A stretch of 64,000 nucleotides of DNA from Membranihabitans marinus (GTDB taxonomy: Bacteria; Bacteroidota; Bacteroidia; Chitinophagales; Saprospiraceae): positions 1-64,000 of the forward strand of contig NZ_JAJQYA010000024.1 in NCBI RefSeq assembly GCF_021729155.1. The letters run 5' to 3'. A program made the position numbers and the translations under genes. Shown in pieces: positions 28,104 to 37,407 of this stretch (positions within the stretch are counted from its first letter, which is position 1; each line of letters begins with the position of its first letter). Below the pieces are notes generated by a model. It saw nothing but the letters and a program-made list of their open reading frames with translations. It did not search any database and was not told where the DNA came from.

Positions 28104-28546
28104 TCGCTTTTGTTTTTGTTGTCGTTCTAACGAAAGTAGTCATATTATTGATATAATTTTCGATTTTAAGTAGCTTATTCCATCCATTATCCCCGACCTA
28201 GCCACCATATATTTCAACAGAGTAAAGCCACTAATTACCCTACCACCTAAAGAACTCAACACTAAGCCTCAACCAAAAAATTCATCAGAAAATCAGTACT
28301 TTAACATATCTTTTATTGTTTTTCCCCTATTTCAACCGTCTTAATGACAACTGTGTTCTATTCTGGGAAACACTTTAATAAATTAAAGACTCGAAGGGCA
28401 GCTTCCTTAAAAACACAGTTTCACCATCCATCTGTAAAGAAGATCGATGAAAGAACAAAATTGGATAACTAATTACTAAATATTTATAAATGGAAAAGAA
28501 ATATACATAATTGACTATTTAAAAAAATCCATTTTTAATAATCATT
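28104..28546. other. Divergent intergenic region
   Basis: About 440 AT-rich bases between ruvC (minus) and the DUF3108 gene (plus). It must hold promoters for both; I found no exact TAnnTTTG at a suitable distance and no repeats. Confidence 0.4.
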
Positions 28547-29461
28547 ATGGACTCTAAATCGTTATTAATACGAATTCATCAATTGTCCGTAAACAGACAT
28601 TTATTTATGAAATTGCACAACTTTCTAATATTTCCATTTTTCCTCGTACTAGTCTTTCCTTTTATATTTGGAATATCAGACCAGTCCGAACCACTCCAGG
28701 AGCAAGATCTACCCAGATACGACGACTACTGTCGTACCAATAACAATACTTTCTCCAATGCTGAAGTACTGACTTATAAACTGTACTACAATGTCAATTT
28801 TTTATGGATTGGAGCCGGTACCGTGACCTTTAAGATCGAAGATCGAGGCGACCATTTTTTTGCCGAAGCCATTGGACGTACTCACGGCGGATATGATTGG
28901 ATATTTAAGGTGAGAGACACCGTTCAGTCCATCATCAACAAGGAAACCCTGTTGCCAGAAGAAACGGTGCGCATTGTCAACGAAGGCAGTTATACTCGAT
29001 ACGACCATGTAAAATATTTGAGAAATAGTAGATTGGCCAAATCGGAAATGGGCAAGACCCGCGACCAAACTACATCGGAGACCATATATATCGATCAATG
29101 CGTACACGATATACTGTCTACGGTCTACGCTTTTAGAAATACACCAACGGACCACCTTGGCGAACAATCTATATTTTCACTCGACATGTTGCTCGATCGA
29201 AAAAAATACCCCATCTCCATGCGTTTTCACAATGCTGAAAAAGACAAAAAGATAAAGGGCATAGGACCAGTGGACACCTATATGATTGAACCCAAACTCA
29301 TAGTAGGTAATGTGTTTAGCGAAGAAGACGGCATGAAGATTTGGGTGTCACAAGACAACAACAAGGTGCCCCTCCTTATAGAATCCCCCATTGCCGTGGG
29401 TAAGATAAAAGCCGTACTCGAATCTCACAGCGGATTGAAATATACACCAAATGGCTATTAA
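28547..29461 (+). CDS. DUF3108 domain-containing exported protein
   Basis: 304 residues. The segment VLTYKLYYNVNFLWIGAGTV followed by GRTHGGYDWIFKVRDTV is the DUF3108 pattern; the fold is a beta-barrel-like sheet placed in the cell envelope. Its exact function is unknown. The ATG at 28607 (MKLHNFLIFPFFLVLVFPFI) gives a much more typical signal peptide than 28547 and may be the true start. The next gene begins directly at the base after the stop codon, so the two are translated as a pair. Confidence 0.82.
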   Translation: MDSKSLLIRIHQLSVNRHLFMKLHNFLIFPFFLVLVFPFIFGISDQSEPLQEQDLPRYDDYCRTNNNTFSNAEVLTYKLYYNVNFLWIGAGTVTFKIEDRGDHFFAEAIGRTHGGYDWIFKVRDTVQSIINKETLLPEETVRIVNEGSYTRYDHVKYLRNSRLAKSEMGKTRDQTTSETIYIDQCVHDILSTVYAFRNTPTDHLGEQSIFSLDMLLDRKKYPISMRFHNAEKDKKIKGIGPVDTYMIEPKLIVGNVFSEEDGMKIWVSQDNNKVPLLIESPIAVGKIKAVLESHSGLKYTPNGY

Positions 29462-30049
29462 ATGAAAAGTATACGCACCATAACCAGACTGTTAATCGTA
29501 GTCGGCCTATTGGGCTTGCTGGGTTTTGGCTATATCTATTTTCAAAAAAATGCCCAGTTAAAAGTCATGAGGCAAAGCGACATCCTAATGACTCAAGTAG
29601 AAAATGTAAAAAAACTCGTGGCTGTAGAAGGTCATTTTTCGGAAATACTTTCCCACAAAGACTACTACACTTTCGATGTCTACCCTTTGCGCAAAAAAGC
29701 ATTGGTGCGAGTAAAAGCCAAGGCCTCCATCGGCTTTGATCTCGGTCAAATAACAGCATACACCGACACGGAAAAGAAAATCCTCTACCTCAGTGAATTT
29801 CCCCAATCGGAACTGTTGTCCCTCGATCACGACATCGACTATTACGACATATCTGAAGGTACATTCAACTACTTTACCACAGAAGACTACAACAATCTAA
29901 ATGCCCAGGCCAAAAGTCTAATTAAACAAAAAATTGCAGAAAGCAATTTATACTCTCAAGCCGATGAACAGGGCAGAATCATGTTTCAAAACCTTCAAGA
30001 CTTAGTGAGTGGTATGGGTTGGCAGTTAGAAATCATCCCTCAGCCATAG
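29462..30049 (+). CDS. DUF4230 domain-containing membrane-anchored protein
   Basis: 195 residues. An N-terminal membrane segment (LLIVVGLLGLLGFGYIYF) is followed by an extracytoplasmic domain with SDILMTQVENVKKLVAVEGH and KALVRVKAKASIGFDL, the DUF4230 pattern. ATG follows the TAA of the upstream gene with no spacer. Function unknown. Confidence 0.8.
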   Translation: MKSIRTITRLLIVVGLLGLLGFGYIYFQKNAQLKVMRQSDILMTQVENVKKLVAVEGHFSEILSHKDYYTFDVYPLRKKALVRVKAKASIGFDLGQITAYTDTEKKILYLSEFPQSELLSLDHDIDYYDISEGTFNYFTTEDYNNLNAQAKSLIKQKIAESNLYSQADEQGRIMFQNLQDLVSGMGWQLEIIPQP

Positions 30050-30194
30050 CAGGGTCTACCACTACTCTCGAATCCTAGGTGAGGATCTACCATTAAATCC
30101 ACAAGCCGGCCAGAATCAAATTTTGATTTTTGGTAAACCATGATTATCTTCCGTGTTTCGCTATTGAAAGATTTACATCGAAAAATAATCGTAC

Positions 30195-31544
30195 ATGACG
30201 GATCAAACCATACCAGCACAGTCAGGTAGACAAATTTTTGGCCACCCGGCGGGTTTATATATTCTCTTCTTCACAGAACTCTGGGAACGATTTAGCTATT
30301 ATGGCATGCGAGCTCTTCTCGTACTGTATATGACGGCTATCTCTACCGGTGACAACCCCGGATTTGGCTGGTCCAATGAAAGAGCGCTGGCTCTCTACGG
30401 ATGGTACACTATGTTGGTTTATATCTCAAGTATCCCCGGAGGATGGTTGGCCGACAAGGTCTTGGGACAAAAGAAAACAGTAATCTTAGGTGGAGCCCTA
30501 CTGTGTATTGGTCACGGTATACTGGCCATTGACCATATTACCGCTTTTTATACCGGCCTCGGCTTTATTATAGCCGGTGTAGGATGCCTAAAGCCCAATA
30601 TTTCGACCATGGTAGGCGGTCTGTACAGTTTTAAGGACGAACGCAGAGACATTGGATTTACTATATTTTATATCGGTATCAATATCGGAGCATTATTGGC
30701 ACCCATTGCCTGTGGTTATTTAGGCGAAAGATATGGATGGCATCTGGGATTTGGTCTGGCCGCCATCGGTATGTTTATCGGACAGATGGTATTTGTATGG
30801 GGACAAAAATACCTAAAAGGCGTTGGAGATTTTATCGGAGACAAAGACAATCCCGATAAAGAATTAATGAAAAAACCCCTTACTGCTGTAGAGAAGGACA
30901 GGGTAAAAGTCCTATTAATCTCTTTCTTATTGGTGATATTGTTCTGGGGAGCCTTCGAACAAGCCGGAGGATTGTTGAACCTATGGGCCGATCAAAATAC
31001 CAATCGAAACTTTTTGGGTTGGGAAATCCCCGCTTCATGGTTTCAATCCGTCAATTCATTTTTCATCATAACCTTGGGAAGTTTGGTGGCAGGATTCTGG
31101 TATAGAAGGAAATTAAAAGGCAAAGAAGCGTCTTCCCTCTTCAAAATGCCCATTGGTCTAGTGATTCAGGGAATCGGATTCTTTTTTATGGCCTATTCCG
31201 CATTAGAATTTGCCAAAACAGACTCTACCTCATTTATCTGGCTTATCATGTTCTACCTCTTTTCCACCGTAGGTGAACTTTGTTTATCGCCGGTGTCATT
31301 GTCATTTATTACCAAATTGGCTCCGGTAAAATATGCTTCCCTTATGATGGGTGCTTATTGGGCGGCCACAGGATTTGGCAATAAATTGGCTGGAGAATTA
31401 GGGGTTTACAGTCAAAATGCTGGAGAATTTGAAATCTTTATCGGCATTTCGATCTTTAGTGTTGTTGCTGGTGGATTGGTGATTATGTTGCTTAAGCCAC
31501 TGAAAAGATTGACCCACGGGGCTGAGGATTTGGCGGTTAGCTAA
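30195..31544 (+). CDS. Proton-dependent peptide transporter (POT/PTR family)
   Basis: 449 residues with about 12-14 membrane segments. FFTELWERFSYYGMRALLVL is the family signature with the E..ER proton-coupling motif, and FTIFYIGINIGALLAPI is the second PTR2 signature. It imports di- and tripeptides with protons across the inner membrane. Single-gene unit; 145 bp separate it from the DUF4230 gene and a repeat element follows. Confidence 0.93.
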   Translation: MTDQTIPAQSGRQIFGHPAGLYILFFTELWERFSYYGMRALLVLYMTAISTGDNPGFGWSNERALALYGWYTMLVYISSIPGGWLADKVLGQKKTVILGGALLCIGHGILAIDHITAFYTGLGFIIAGVGCLKPNISTMVGGLYSFKDERRDIGFTIFYIGINIGALLAPIACGYLGERYGWHLGFGLAAIGMFIGQMVFVWGQKYLKGVGDFIGDKDNPDKELMKKPLTAVEKDRVKVLLISFLLVILFWGAFEQAGGLLNLWADQNTNRNFLGWEIPASWFQSVNSFFIITLGSLVAGFWYRRKLKGKEASSLFKMPIGLVIQGIGFFFMAYSALEFAKTDSTSFIWLIMFYLFSTVGELCLSPVSLSFITKLAPVKYASLMMGAYWAATGFGNKLAGELGVYSQNAGEFEIFIGISIFSVVAGGLVIMLLKPLKRLTHGAEDLAVS

Positions 31545-31640
31545 GGAGATCCATAATAGATCTTATAGACATTGTAAACGTATAATTTCCTAGCATTTAG
31601 TTGGAAAAATTAGGCATTGACTATTGGATGATAATATACC

Positions 31641-31984
31641 TAATACGAATTACATTTGGTAATCACTGAAGGAACCGAAACCACCGTGTTTCGGGAGGGT
31701 CCAGCAAAGCACCAGTACAGCTGTATACATTACATCTCTATTCAAAATAATTTAGATGCAATGCATTGCATCTCTACAATAATTCGAAAAATAACCGAGT
31801 AAAGTACGAAGTACTGAAGGTAGTAAATCTACCTTCAACGAGGATGACCGAGCAAAATCCGAAGGATCAAAGATCGTAAATCGACCTTTGGCGAGGGAAC
31901 CGGAACCTCCGCGTTCCGGGTGCGCTAGCCAACCTCCGTGTCGTGGATGGGTGAGCTTATCAATTATAAACGTACTTGGTATTA
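31641..31984. repeat. Hairpin-chain repeat with both terminal inverted repeats
   Basis: Left end TAATACGAATTACATTT (31641-31657), right end AATTATAAACGTACTTGGTA (from 31962), imperfectly inverted. Inside: CCGAAAC-CACCGT-GTTTCGG (31675-31694), a GATGCAATGCATTGCATC palindrome (near 31755), AGTAC-GAA-GTACT, AAGGTAG-TAAAT-CTACCTT, a TAAAT hairpin at about 31869-31890 and CCGGAAC-CTCCGC-GTTCCGG (31900-31919). Confidence 0.8.
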
Positions 31985-32081
31985 TATCCCAATACTGGCC
32001 ATTAAGGGAATACAACTATGACGGGAACTGATGAAGACAAAAAAAGTATATCGTATTATGCAAACAAAATACATAGGAAAT

Positions 32082-33410
32082 CTAATCTTTTTCTGTCGAC
32101 TCATATAGATTGAAATACCATTTGGCGGGAATAAAACCAAACTCGATCAACAACACCAATCCCAACAATAGATATTCAATTACCACGACAGCCATCATTT
32201 CACTATAGGGATCACTGACATAGCTGATATAACTGAATACGATAAAAAATGACCATACAACGGGATATCGATATTTTGAAAACAGCGAAAAGACCAGGGG
32301 GAAAACAATATACCAAGGATGAACCGTTGTGCTGGCAAATAGAAAGATGGTATATATAAATAGGGCTCTCACCAAGAGTCCCTTGTTGTTGATGTATTGT
32401 AAAACGTACATAAAAAAATAACCTCCCATGGCCGCAATAGACAACAATGGACCGATATAGTGAATCATATTATACCCCTTCCACTGATAACCCAAATACC
32501 GAAAAAAGTAATAGAAGCTGGCATTGAATTCAAACCGCTGAAAGAATAGCTGTAAACTGGCTAGGTAATTGTCCAAGTATACAAATAGCCCCATTCCCCC
32601 ATAGGCCGCCAGTACGATGGCCGCTATTAGCAATCCGGAAAGTATAAAATTTTTCCATCCCAGTCGCTTAAGAAACAGGGGAAACAACAATAATATGGTC
32701 AACTTAGTCAGTATGCCCAAGGCAAATAACACACTAAAATAACCCCAACGTCCTTTGAGCAACCACCAAAATGCAAAGAGAAAGAAAAACAACATAATCA
32801 CTTCTCCGTGTAAATTGGCCGAAAACTCGAGAATGACCAAGGGATTTAAGGCGTATAATAAGACGTTTTTCTGATTAAAATTCATCGCTGGCAACAGCTT
32901 CATCAACAGATAAATCACTCCAATATCGGCCGTTATATTAAACACACGCAATACGATGCTGCTGTGATAAAGGTGATCTTGAGTGAAATAAGTAGAGATC
33001 TGAAAAATCAACTGACTCAAAGGCGGATAGATACTGTAATAATCCTGAGAATTGAGATACGGATATATATCGGTAGATAGAAATCCTCCCACCATATTGC
33101 CATCCATCATTTGGCTTGGCGTATATTCGTAGGGAGAAAAACCCAAGTGGGCAATCGTCCCATCCCAGAAAAATCGATACAAATCATCGGATAATCCAGG
33201 AGCCACAAAGATCAGCCCCAATCTAGCAACAATAGCCACGCCGATAAAAAACACAAAGTCGTGGTGACTTGCTACCCTTTTATGAATCCACAAATACCCG
33301 ATAAACCCCAAGGTATACAATCCCAAAAAGGCATAAATATCCGTTCTCGGCACAAAATACCCAATGGTCCAAATGGTCAAGACAAAACATGTGGCAAAAA
33401 AATACTTCAC
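32082..33410 (-). CDS. GT-C-type membrane glycosyltransferase (mannosyltransferase-like)
   Basis: 442 residues, about 11-12 membrane segments. An early acidic loop (APGLSDDLYRFFWDGTIAHL) followed by SPYEYTP and YYSIYPPLSQLIFQ is the arrangement of polyprenyl-phosphate-sugar-dependent GT-C enzymes (GT87 or MptB-like). It would add a sugar, from a lipid carrier, to a glycan on the outer face of the inner membrane. It lies third in a minus-strand row behind two GT2 enzymes; a mini repeat (33478-33548) separates it from them. Confidence 0.78.
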   Translation of the reverse strand: MKYFFATCFVLTIWTIGYFVPRTDIYAFLGLYTLGFIGYLWIHKRVASHHDFVFFIGVAIVARLGLIFVAPGLSDDLYRFFWDGTIAHLGFSPYEYTPSQMMDGNMVGGFLSTDIYPYLNSQDYYSIYPPLSQLIFQISTYFTQDHLYHSSIVLRVFNITADIGVIYLLMKLLPAMNFNQKNVLLYALNPLVILEFSANLHGEVIMLFFFLFAFWWLLKGRWGYFSVLFALGILTKLTILLLFPLFLKRLGWKNFILSGLLIAAIVLAAYGGMGLFVYLDNYLASLQLFFQRFEFNASFYYFFRYLGYQWKGYNMIHYIGPLLSIAAMGGYFFMYVLQYINNKGLLVRALFIYTIFLFASTTVHPWYIVFPLVFSLFSKYRYPVVWSFFIVFSYISYVSDPYSEMMAVVVIEYLLLGLVLLIEFGFIPAKWYFNLYESTEKD

Positions 33411-33477
33411 AAAAATGAGTTTTTAGAAATATACCTTTTATTCTAAAGATGAATCCTCTACAAAACTGCACCTTTTA

Positions 33478-33548
33478 TTTCGAATAATATAAATTACAAT
33501 TGACGATTACGGAAAAGATTCCCGTTAATTATAAATGTAATTCGAATA
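33478..33548. repeat. Minimal repeat: two terminal repeats without hairpin chain
   Basis: CGAATAATATAAATTACAAT...GATTACGG on the left and CCCGTTAATTATAAATG then TAATTCG on the right form an imperfect inverted pair around AAAAGATT. This resembles both ends of the larger elements joined without the internal hairpins. Confidence 0.6.
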
Positions 33549-33561
33549 AAAATAGACTAGA

Positions 33562-35067
33562 TTATCTAATCCTTAAATCTTTGATGCTGAAGTAAAAGAT
33601 GGAACCGAATCCAAAAACTAAAAATATATGCAACAGAATCATAGAATAATTATGCAATCGCAGACCGGCAACGATGCCAAAAATAAAATATACACAGAGC
33701 AATCCTTCGAGTAAAGTACCCGACTTCAGCTTAGTCAATGCTTTGAGATAAACTCCTTGATTGGTATGGTTGAAGTCAGAATTCAGCTTTTGCAAATTGA
33801 ATTTTGGTGTTCTTACAAATGGACTTTTCTTTCCTCTAAATCCCTGTATCACAGCGATGGAATTGTGCAGGGACAATCCCATAGATATAGATATAAAGAC
33901 GGGGAAAAGAAATATAAATTTAATAATCTTGCGAAATTTTGACAATCCGGGATGGTTGTATGGATTCAAAACATTGGCTTGATAAAAAGTAGCGGTAATG
34001 GCCACAATACCCAGAACGAAGACCATAAAATATCCCATATTGAGGTTGAGTTTGGACACGGCCCACACCATGGGCACAGAAAGCACAGCCATAGAGAACA
34101 CCAATAAAAATATAGTAGACCCCGTCAAATGGGCAATGGCGTGAATCTTGCGTTCCAAAGGAATTTTAGATTTCAAGATGGGGCCGATTAATTTCTTGGC
34201 CGTTTCGGCTCCGCCCTTCATCCATCGGTACTGTTGTGATTTGTAACTATAGATATGGGCAGGCAATTCGGCCGGGGCACCGACACCTTCTTGGTACAAT
34301 ATCTTCCAGCCCTTTAACTGAGCACGATAACTGAGATCCAAATCCTCGGTCAATGTATCCGCATGCCATCCACCGGCATCGAAAATGGCCTCTTTCCGCC
34401 AAATACCAGCCGTTCCATTAAACTGCAATAGATAATCAGAATGACATCGGGCACTTTGTTCGATGGTAAAGTGTACATTCAACTGAAAGGCCTGAACCTC
34501 TGTGATCAATGAATCCTCCTGGTTAATATGTTCCCATCTGGCCTGAACCACAGCTATCTTCTCTTTGCCAAAATATCCAATCGTCTTCTTTAAGAAGTCG
34601 GTATTGGGTAAAAAATCGGCATCGAATATGGCTACAAATTCCCCAGTGGCAAATTGCAGTCCATTTTGCAGGGCTCCGGCTTTATAACCTTTGCGATCTT
34701 TTCGGTGAATTAAGGAAATATCAAATCCCTTTTCTCTGTATTCATCCACCTTTTGCTTAGAAATCTCTAAGGTATCGTCGGTGGAATCATCCAAAACCTG
34801 AATTTGCATTTTTTCCTTGGGATAATCCAATCCAGCAATATTGTCAATCAATCGCCCTACCACATATTTTTCATTAAAGGTGGGTAATTGTATGGTAACA
34901 GTAGGCCAATCAACTACATCTTCGGGAGAAATCTCCACAACACAACTTGGCTTTCGTTTGTAATTGACCAATAATTGAAATTGGACAAGATTGTAAAACA
35001 GAATATATAGTAAAATTAAACTATATATGATAATGATAACGTATGATAAAACTTCGATAATATCCAC
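33562..35067 (-). CDS. Processive GT2 glycosyltransferase, cellulose-synthase-like
   Basis: 501 residues. An N-terminal membrane segment, then the GT2 domain: PTFNEKYVVGRLIDN, VLDDSTDDT, AIFDADFLP (DxD-type), LTEDLDLSYRA (catalytic Asp) and QQYRWMKGGAET (QxxRW motif of processive beta-glycan synthases). Four or so membrane segments follow. It probably builds a beta-linked polysaccharide or a glycolipid headgroup from a nucleotide sugar. The start is GTG at 35067, one base after the upstream TAA, so translation is coupled with the 230-residue GT2 gene. Confidence 0.88.
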   Translation of the reverse strand: MDIIEVLSYVIIIIYSLILLYILFYNLVQFQLLVNYKRKPSCVVEISPEDVVDWPTVTIQLPTFNEKYVVGRLIDNIAGLDYPKEKMQIQVLDDSTDDTLEISKQKVDEYREKGFDISLIHRKDRKGYKAGALQNGLQFATGEFVAIFDADFLPNTDFLKKTIGYFGKEKIAVVQARWEHINQEDSLITEVQAFQLNVHFTIEQSARCHSDYLLQFNGTAGIWRKEAIFDAGGWHADTLTEDLDLSYRAQLKGWKILYQEGVGAPAELPAHIYSYKSQQYRWMKGGAETAKKLIGPILKSKIPLERKIHAIAHLTGSTIFLLVFSMAVLSVPMVWAVSKLNLNMGYFMVFVLGIVAITATFYQANVLNPYNHPGLSKFRKIIKFIFLFPVFISISMGLSLHNSIAVIQGFRGKKSPFVRTPKFNLQKLNSDFNHTNQGVYLKALTKLKSGTLLEGLLCVYFIFGIVAGLRLHNYSMILLHIFLVFGFGSIFYFSIKDLRIR

Positions 35068-35068
35068 T

Positions 35069-35761
35069 TTATAAATACTTAAAAATAGTCCAAATGATTT
35101 TTTGTCCAGCCAGCACAGATCCTCTAAGGGTTCCAGATACTTTTGAAATACCTATTCTCACCTTGTAATCTACCGGCACTTCTACCACTTTCATCTTAAA
35201 TTTGGCTGCTTTCACTTGCATTTCAACCGTCCAACCAAAATCCCGGTCTTGCATATCTATCTTCTCTAAAGCCTGCCACTGTATCGCCCTAAATGGACCA
35301 AGGTCGGTAAAAGTATATCCATACACTAAATGGATCAATCTCGTTGCCAACCAATTTCCAAAAATTTGATGAGGCTGCATCGCTCCTTTCTTCATCTGGC
35401 CCAAGGTTCTAGAACCAATGACCATGTCTACCTTTCCTTCAACAATGGGTCTTACCACATCTGGCATTTGACTGGGGTAGTCCGAATAATCACCATCGAT
35501 AAAGACCACTATGTCGGGCGAAATATCCAAGGACTTGAGATAATCAATACCAGTCAAACAGGCGTTGCCATAACCTTTGTCATAGGCATCGACCACTAGC
35601 GCACCATGTTCAATGGCCACTTTACTCGTATCATCAGTACTGTTGTTATTACAAACAACAATGTTTCTAATTAAATCTTGGGGGATATCAGCGATAACTT
35701 TACCTATAGATTGCTCTTCGTTATAGGCAGGAATAATGACGTCAATAATTGCTTTATTCAT
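35069..35761 (-). CDS. GT2 glycosyltransferase, dolichol-phosphate-mannose-synthase-like
   Basis: 230 residues. PAYNEEQSIGKVIADIP, CNNNSTDDT and VVFIDGDYSDYP (nucleotide-sugar/metal site), VIGSRTLGQMKKGAM and DLGPFRAI follow the DPM1/GtrB-like group. It would transfer a sugar from a nucleotide donor to a polyprenyl phosphate, giving the donor for the GT-C enzyme encoded nearby. First gene of the three-gene glycosyltransferase row. Confidence 0.87.
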   Translation of the reverse strand: MNKAIIDVIIPAYNEEQSIGKVIADIPQDLIRNIVVCNNNSTDDTSKVAIEHGALVVDAYDKGYGNACLTGIDYLKSLDISPDIVVFIDGDYSDYPSQMPDVVRPIVEGKVDMVIGSRTLGQMKKGAMQPHQIFGNWLATRLIHLVYGYTFTDLGPFRAIQWQALEKIDMQDRDFGWTVEMQVKAAKFKMKVVEVPVDYKVRIGISKVSGTLRGSVLAGQKIIWTIFKYL

Positions 35762-35855
35762 TTACTTTCCACAAATTGTAACACCACACTACCTCTTAGA
35801 CCGAAACGAATTCAAAAAATAAATAATCTAAAACGATAAAGAGTGCAAAAATAAT

Positions 35856-35863
35856 TAATTTTG
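35856..35863 (+). promoter_or_regulatory. -7 box for the beta-helix lipoprotein gene
   Basis: TAATTTTG, matching TAnnTTTG, about 70 bp before the ATG at 35932; no clear -33. Confidence 0.35.
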
Positions 35864-35931
35864 TGCGTAACTAATATTATTTTAAAAAATTTAACCGTTA
35901 AAGGTTGGAATTGTTTTACTAATCTCCATCT

Positions 35932-37407
35932 ATGAAATCAATTTTTTACTCTGCATACTATATTTTATTTGCAGCATTGTTGTTTTCCGCAACTTATTCC
36001 TGTCAAAAAATTGAATTCGAAAGTCCTGACAATTTAGATATAAGCTATTCGACGGACACTTTAACCTTTGACACCGTATTTACCCAAGTAGGTTCTACGA
36101 CCAAGTATTTAAAATTGTACAACAATGGGAATAAATATGCTAGAATCGATGAAATCAAATTAGAGAATGAATTTTCTCCTTTTAGATTCAACGTAGATGG
36201 ATTAACGGGCAATACCGTTTATGATGTGGAAATCCCCCCCAACGACAGCATATATATTTTTGTAGAAGTAACAGTGGATCCCGACCTACCCATTAGTGAA
36301 AGTCCATTTATTATTCTAGAGAATCTTATCATAAATACAGGAGTAAAAACCGACCGCGTCGTACTGACAGCCTGGGGCCAAAACGCCAATTACGTTCCCG
36401 CCCTTACTTCAAAACGAAAGCAGTCCCTGGTGACCTGTGATATGGGAGATTGGGTATGGGACGATCCCAAACCATATGTCATCTATGGCGTATTGATCGT
36501 AGATAGTTGCAACCTCGTAATTCCCGCCGGCACAGAAGTCTATATTCACGGTGGGCTGGTAAAAGATGGTCAAACCAGTTATCAAGACGGAGTGCTCTAT
36601 ATCGCCAAAAACGGATCCTTAGAGATCAACGGAAGTAGAGAAAAACCAGTAACCATATCTACCGACAGACTAGAAGAAGATTATCAAACCTATGTAGCTC
36701 AATGGGGAAGGATCCAGCTGGGCCCTGAAAGCAAAAACAACCGAATATCCTATACTAGGATTCTTCATGGAGGTATCGGTATATTGGTCGATTCTCTCGC
36801 TCAATTGAACATCGATCACTCTATTATAGGATTCAATGGAGAAGCTAGCTTGGCTTCATATCGCGGTATCGTATTTGCAGACAATTGTTTGTTTCACAGT
36901 GCTGCTGGATACAACCTTTCATTGACCTTAGGTGGATTTTATCGGTTCAGACATTGCACATTTGCCAATGCTGGATTCGGCCGAGAAGCGGTCTACATGA
37001 GAAACTTCCATTGTTTTGACTCCGAGTGCAATCATGCAGTAGCTGCTGCACTGAATATAGAAATGGAAAATTGCATCCTCTACAGCAATCAAACCGACGC
37101 ATTGGTTATGCAAAACGGATTGGAAGATCCATCATTTTTTAAAGTCAAATTTTCCAATAGTTTAATTCGAGCCAAAGACTTAATCAGCGAAGACGAATAT
37201 CCCAATTTCTTTGTCGACCAACCGAGCAATATGAATTACGAAAACCATGAAGCCTTGTTTTACGATATCAATAATTACAACTTTTCCCTAGACAGTCTTT
37301 CGGTAGCCAAGGACAAAGGAATGACGATTCCTGAGATATCAGATGATTTAATAGGCAATCAAAGGGATGCCCTTCCCGATCTTGGCGCATATGAACTCAT
37401 TGATTAA
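35932..37407 (+). CDS. Surface lipoprotein with right-handed beta-helix
   Basis: 491 residues. The signal ends in SATYSC (lipobox Cys about residue 24). Residues about 35-150 form a beta-sandwich with STDTLTFDTVFTQVGSTTKY, a pattern common in Bacteroidota lipoproteins. Residues about 170-470 are parallel beta-helix rungs (LEINGSREKPVTISTDR, ISYTRILHGGIGI, NIDHSIIGFNGEA), ending LPDLGAYELID, the same DLGAYE-type cap as choice-of-anchor-Q proteins. Carbohydrate or surface binding is likely; no catalytic residues are evident. The 3' end overlaps the convergent MFS gene by 11 bp. Confidence 0.8.
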   Translation: MKSIFYSAYYILFAALLFSATYSCQKIEFESPDNLDISYSTDTLTFDTVFTQVGSTTKYLKLYNNGNKYARIDEIKLENEFSPFRFNVDGLTGNTVYDVEIPPNDSIYIFVEVTVDPDLPISESPFIILENLIINTGVKTDRVVLTAWGQNANYVPALTSKRKQSLVTCDMGDWVWDDPKPYVIYGVLIVDSCNLVIPAGTEVYIHGGLVKDGQTSYQDGVLYIAKNGSLEINGSREKPVTISTDRLEEDYQTYVAQWGRIQLGPESKNNRISYTRILHGGIGILVDSLAQLNIDHSIIGFNGEASLASYRGIVFADNCLFHSAAGYNLSLTLGGFYRFRHCTFANAGFGREAVYMRNFHCFDSECNHAVAAALNIEMENCILYSNQTDALVMQNGLEDPSFFKVKFSNSLIRAKDLISEDEYPNFFVDQPSNMNYENHEALFYDINNYNFSLDSLSVAKDKGMTIPEISDDLIGNQRDALPDLGAYELID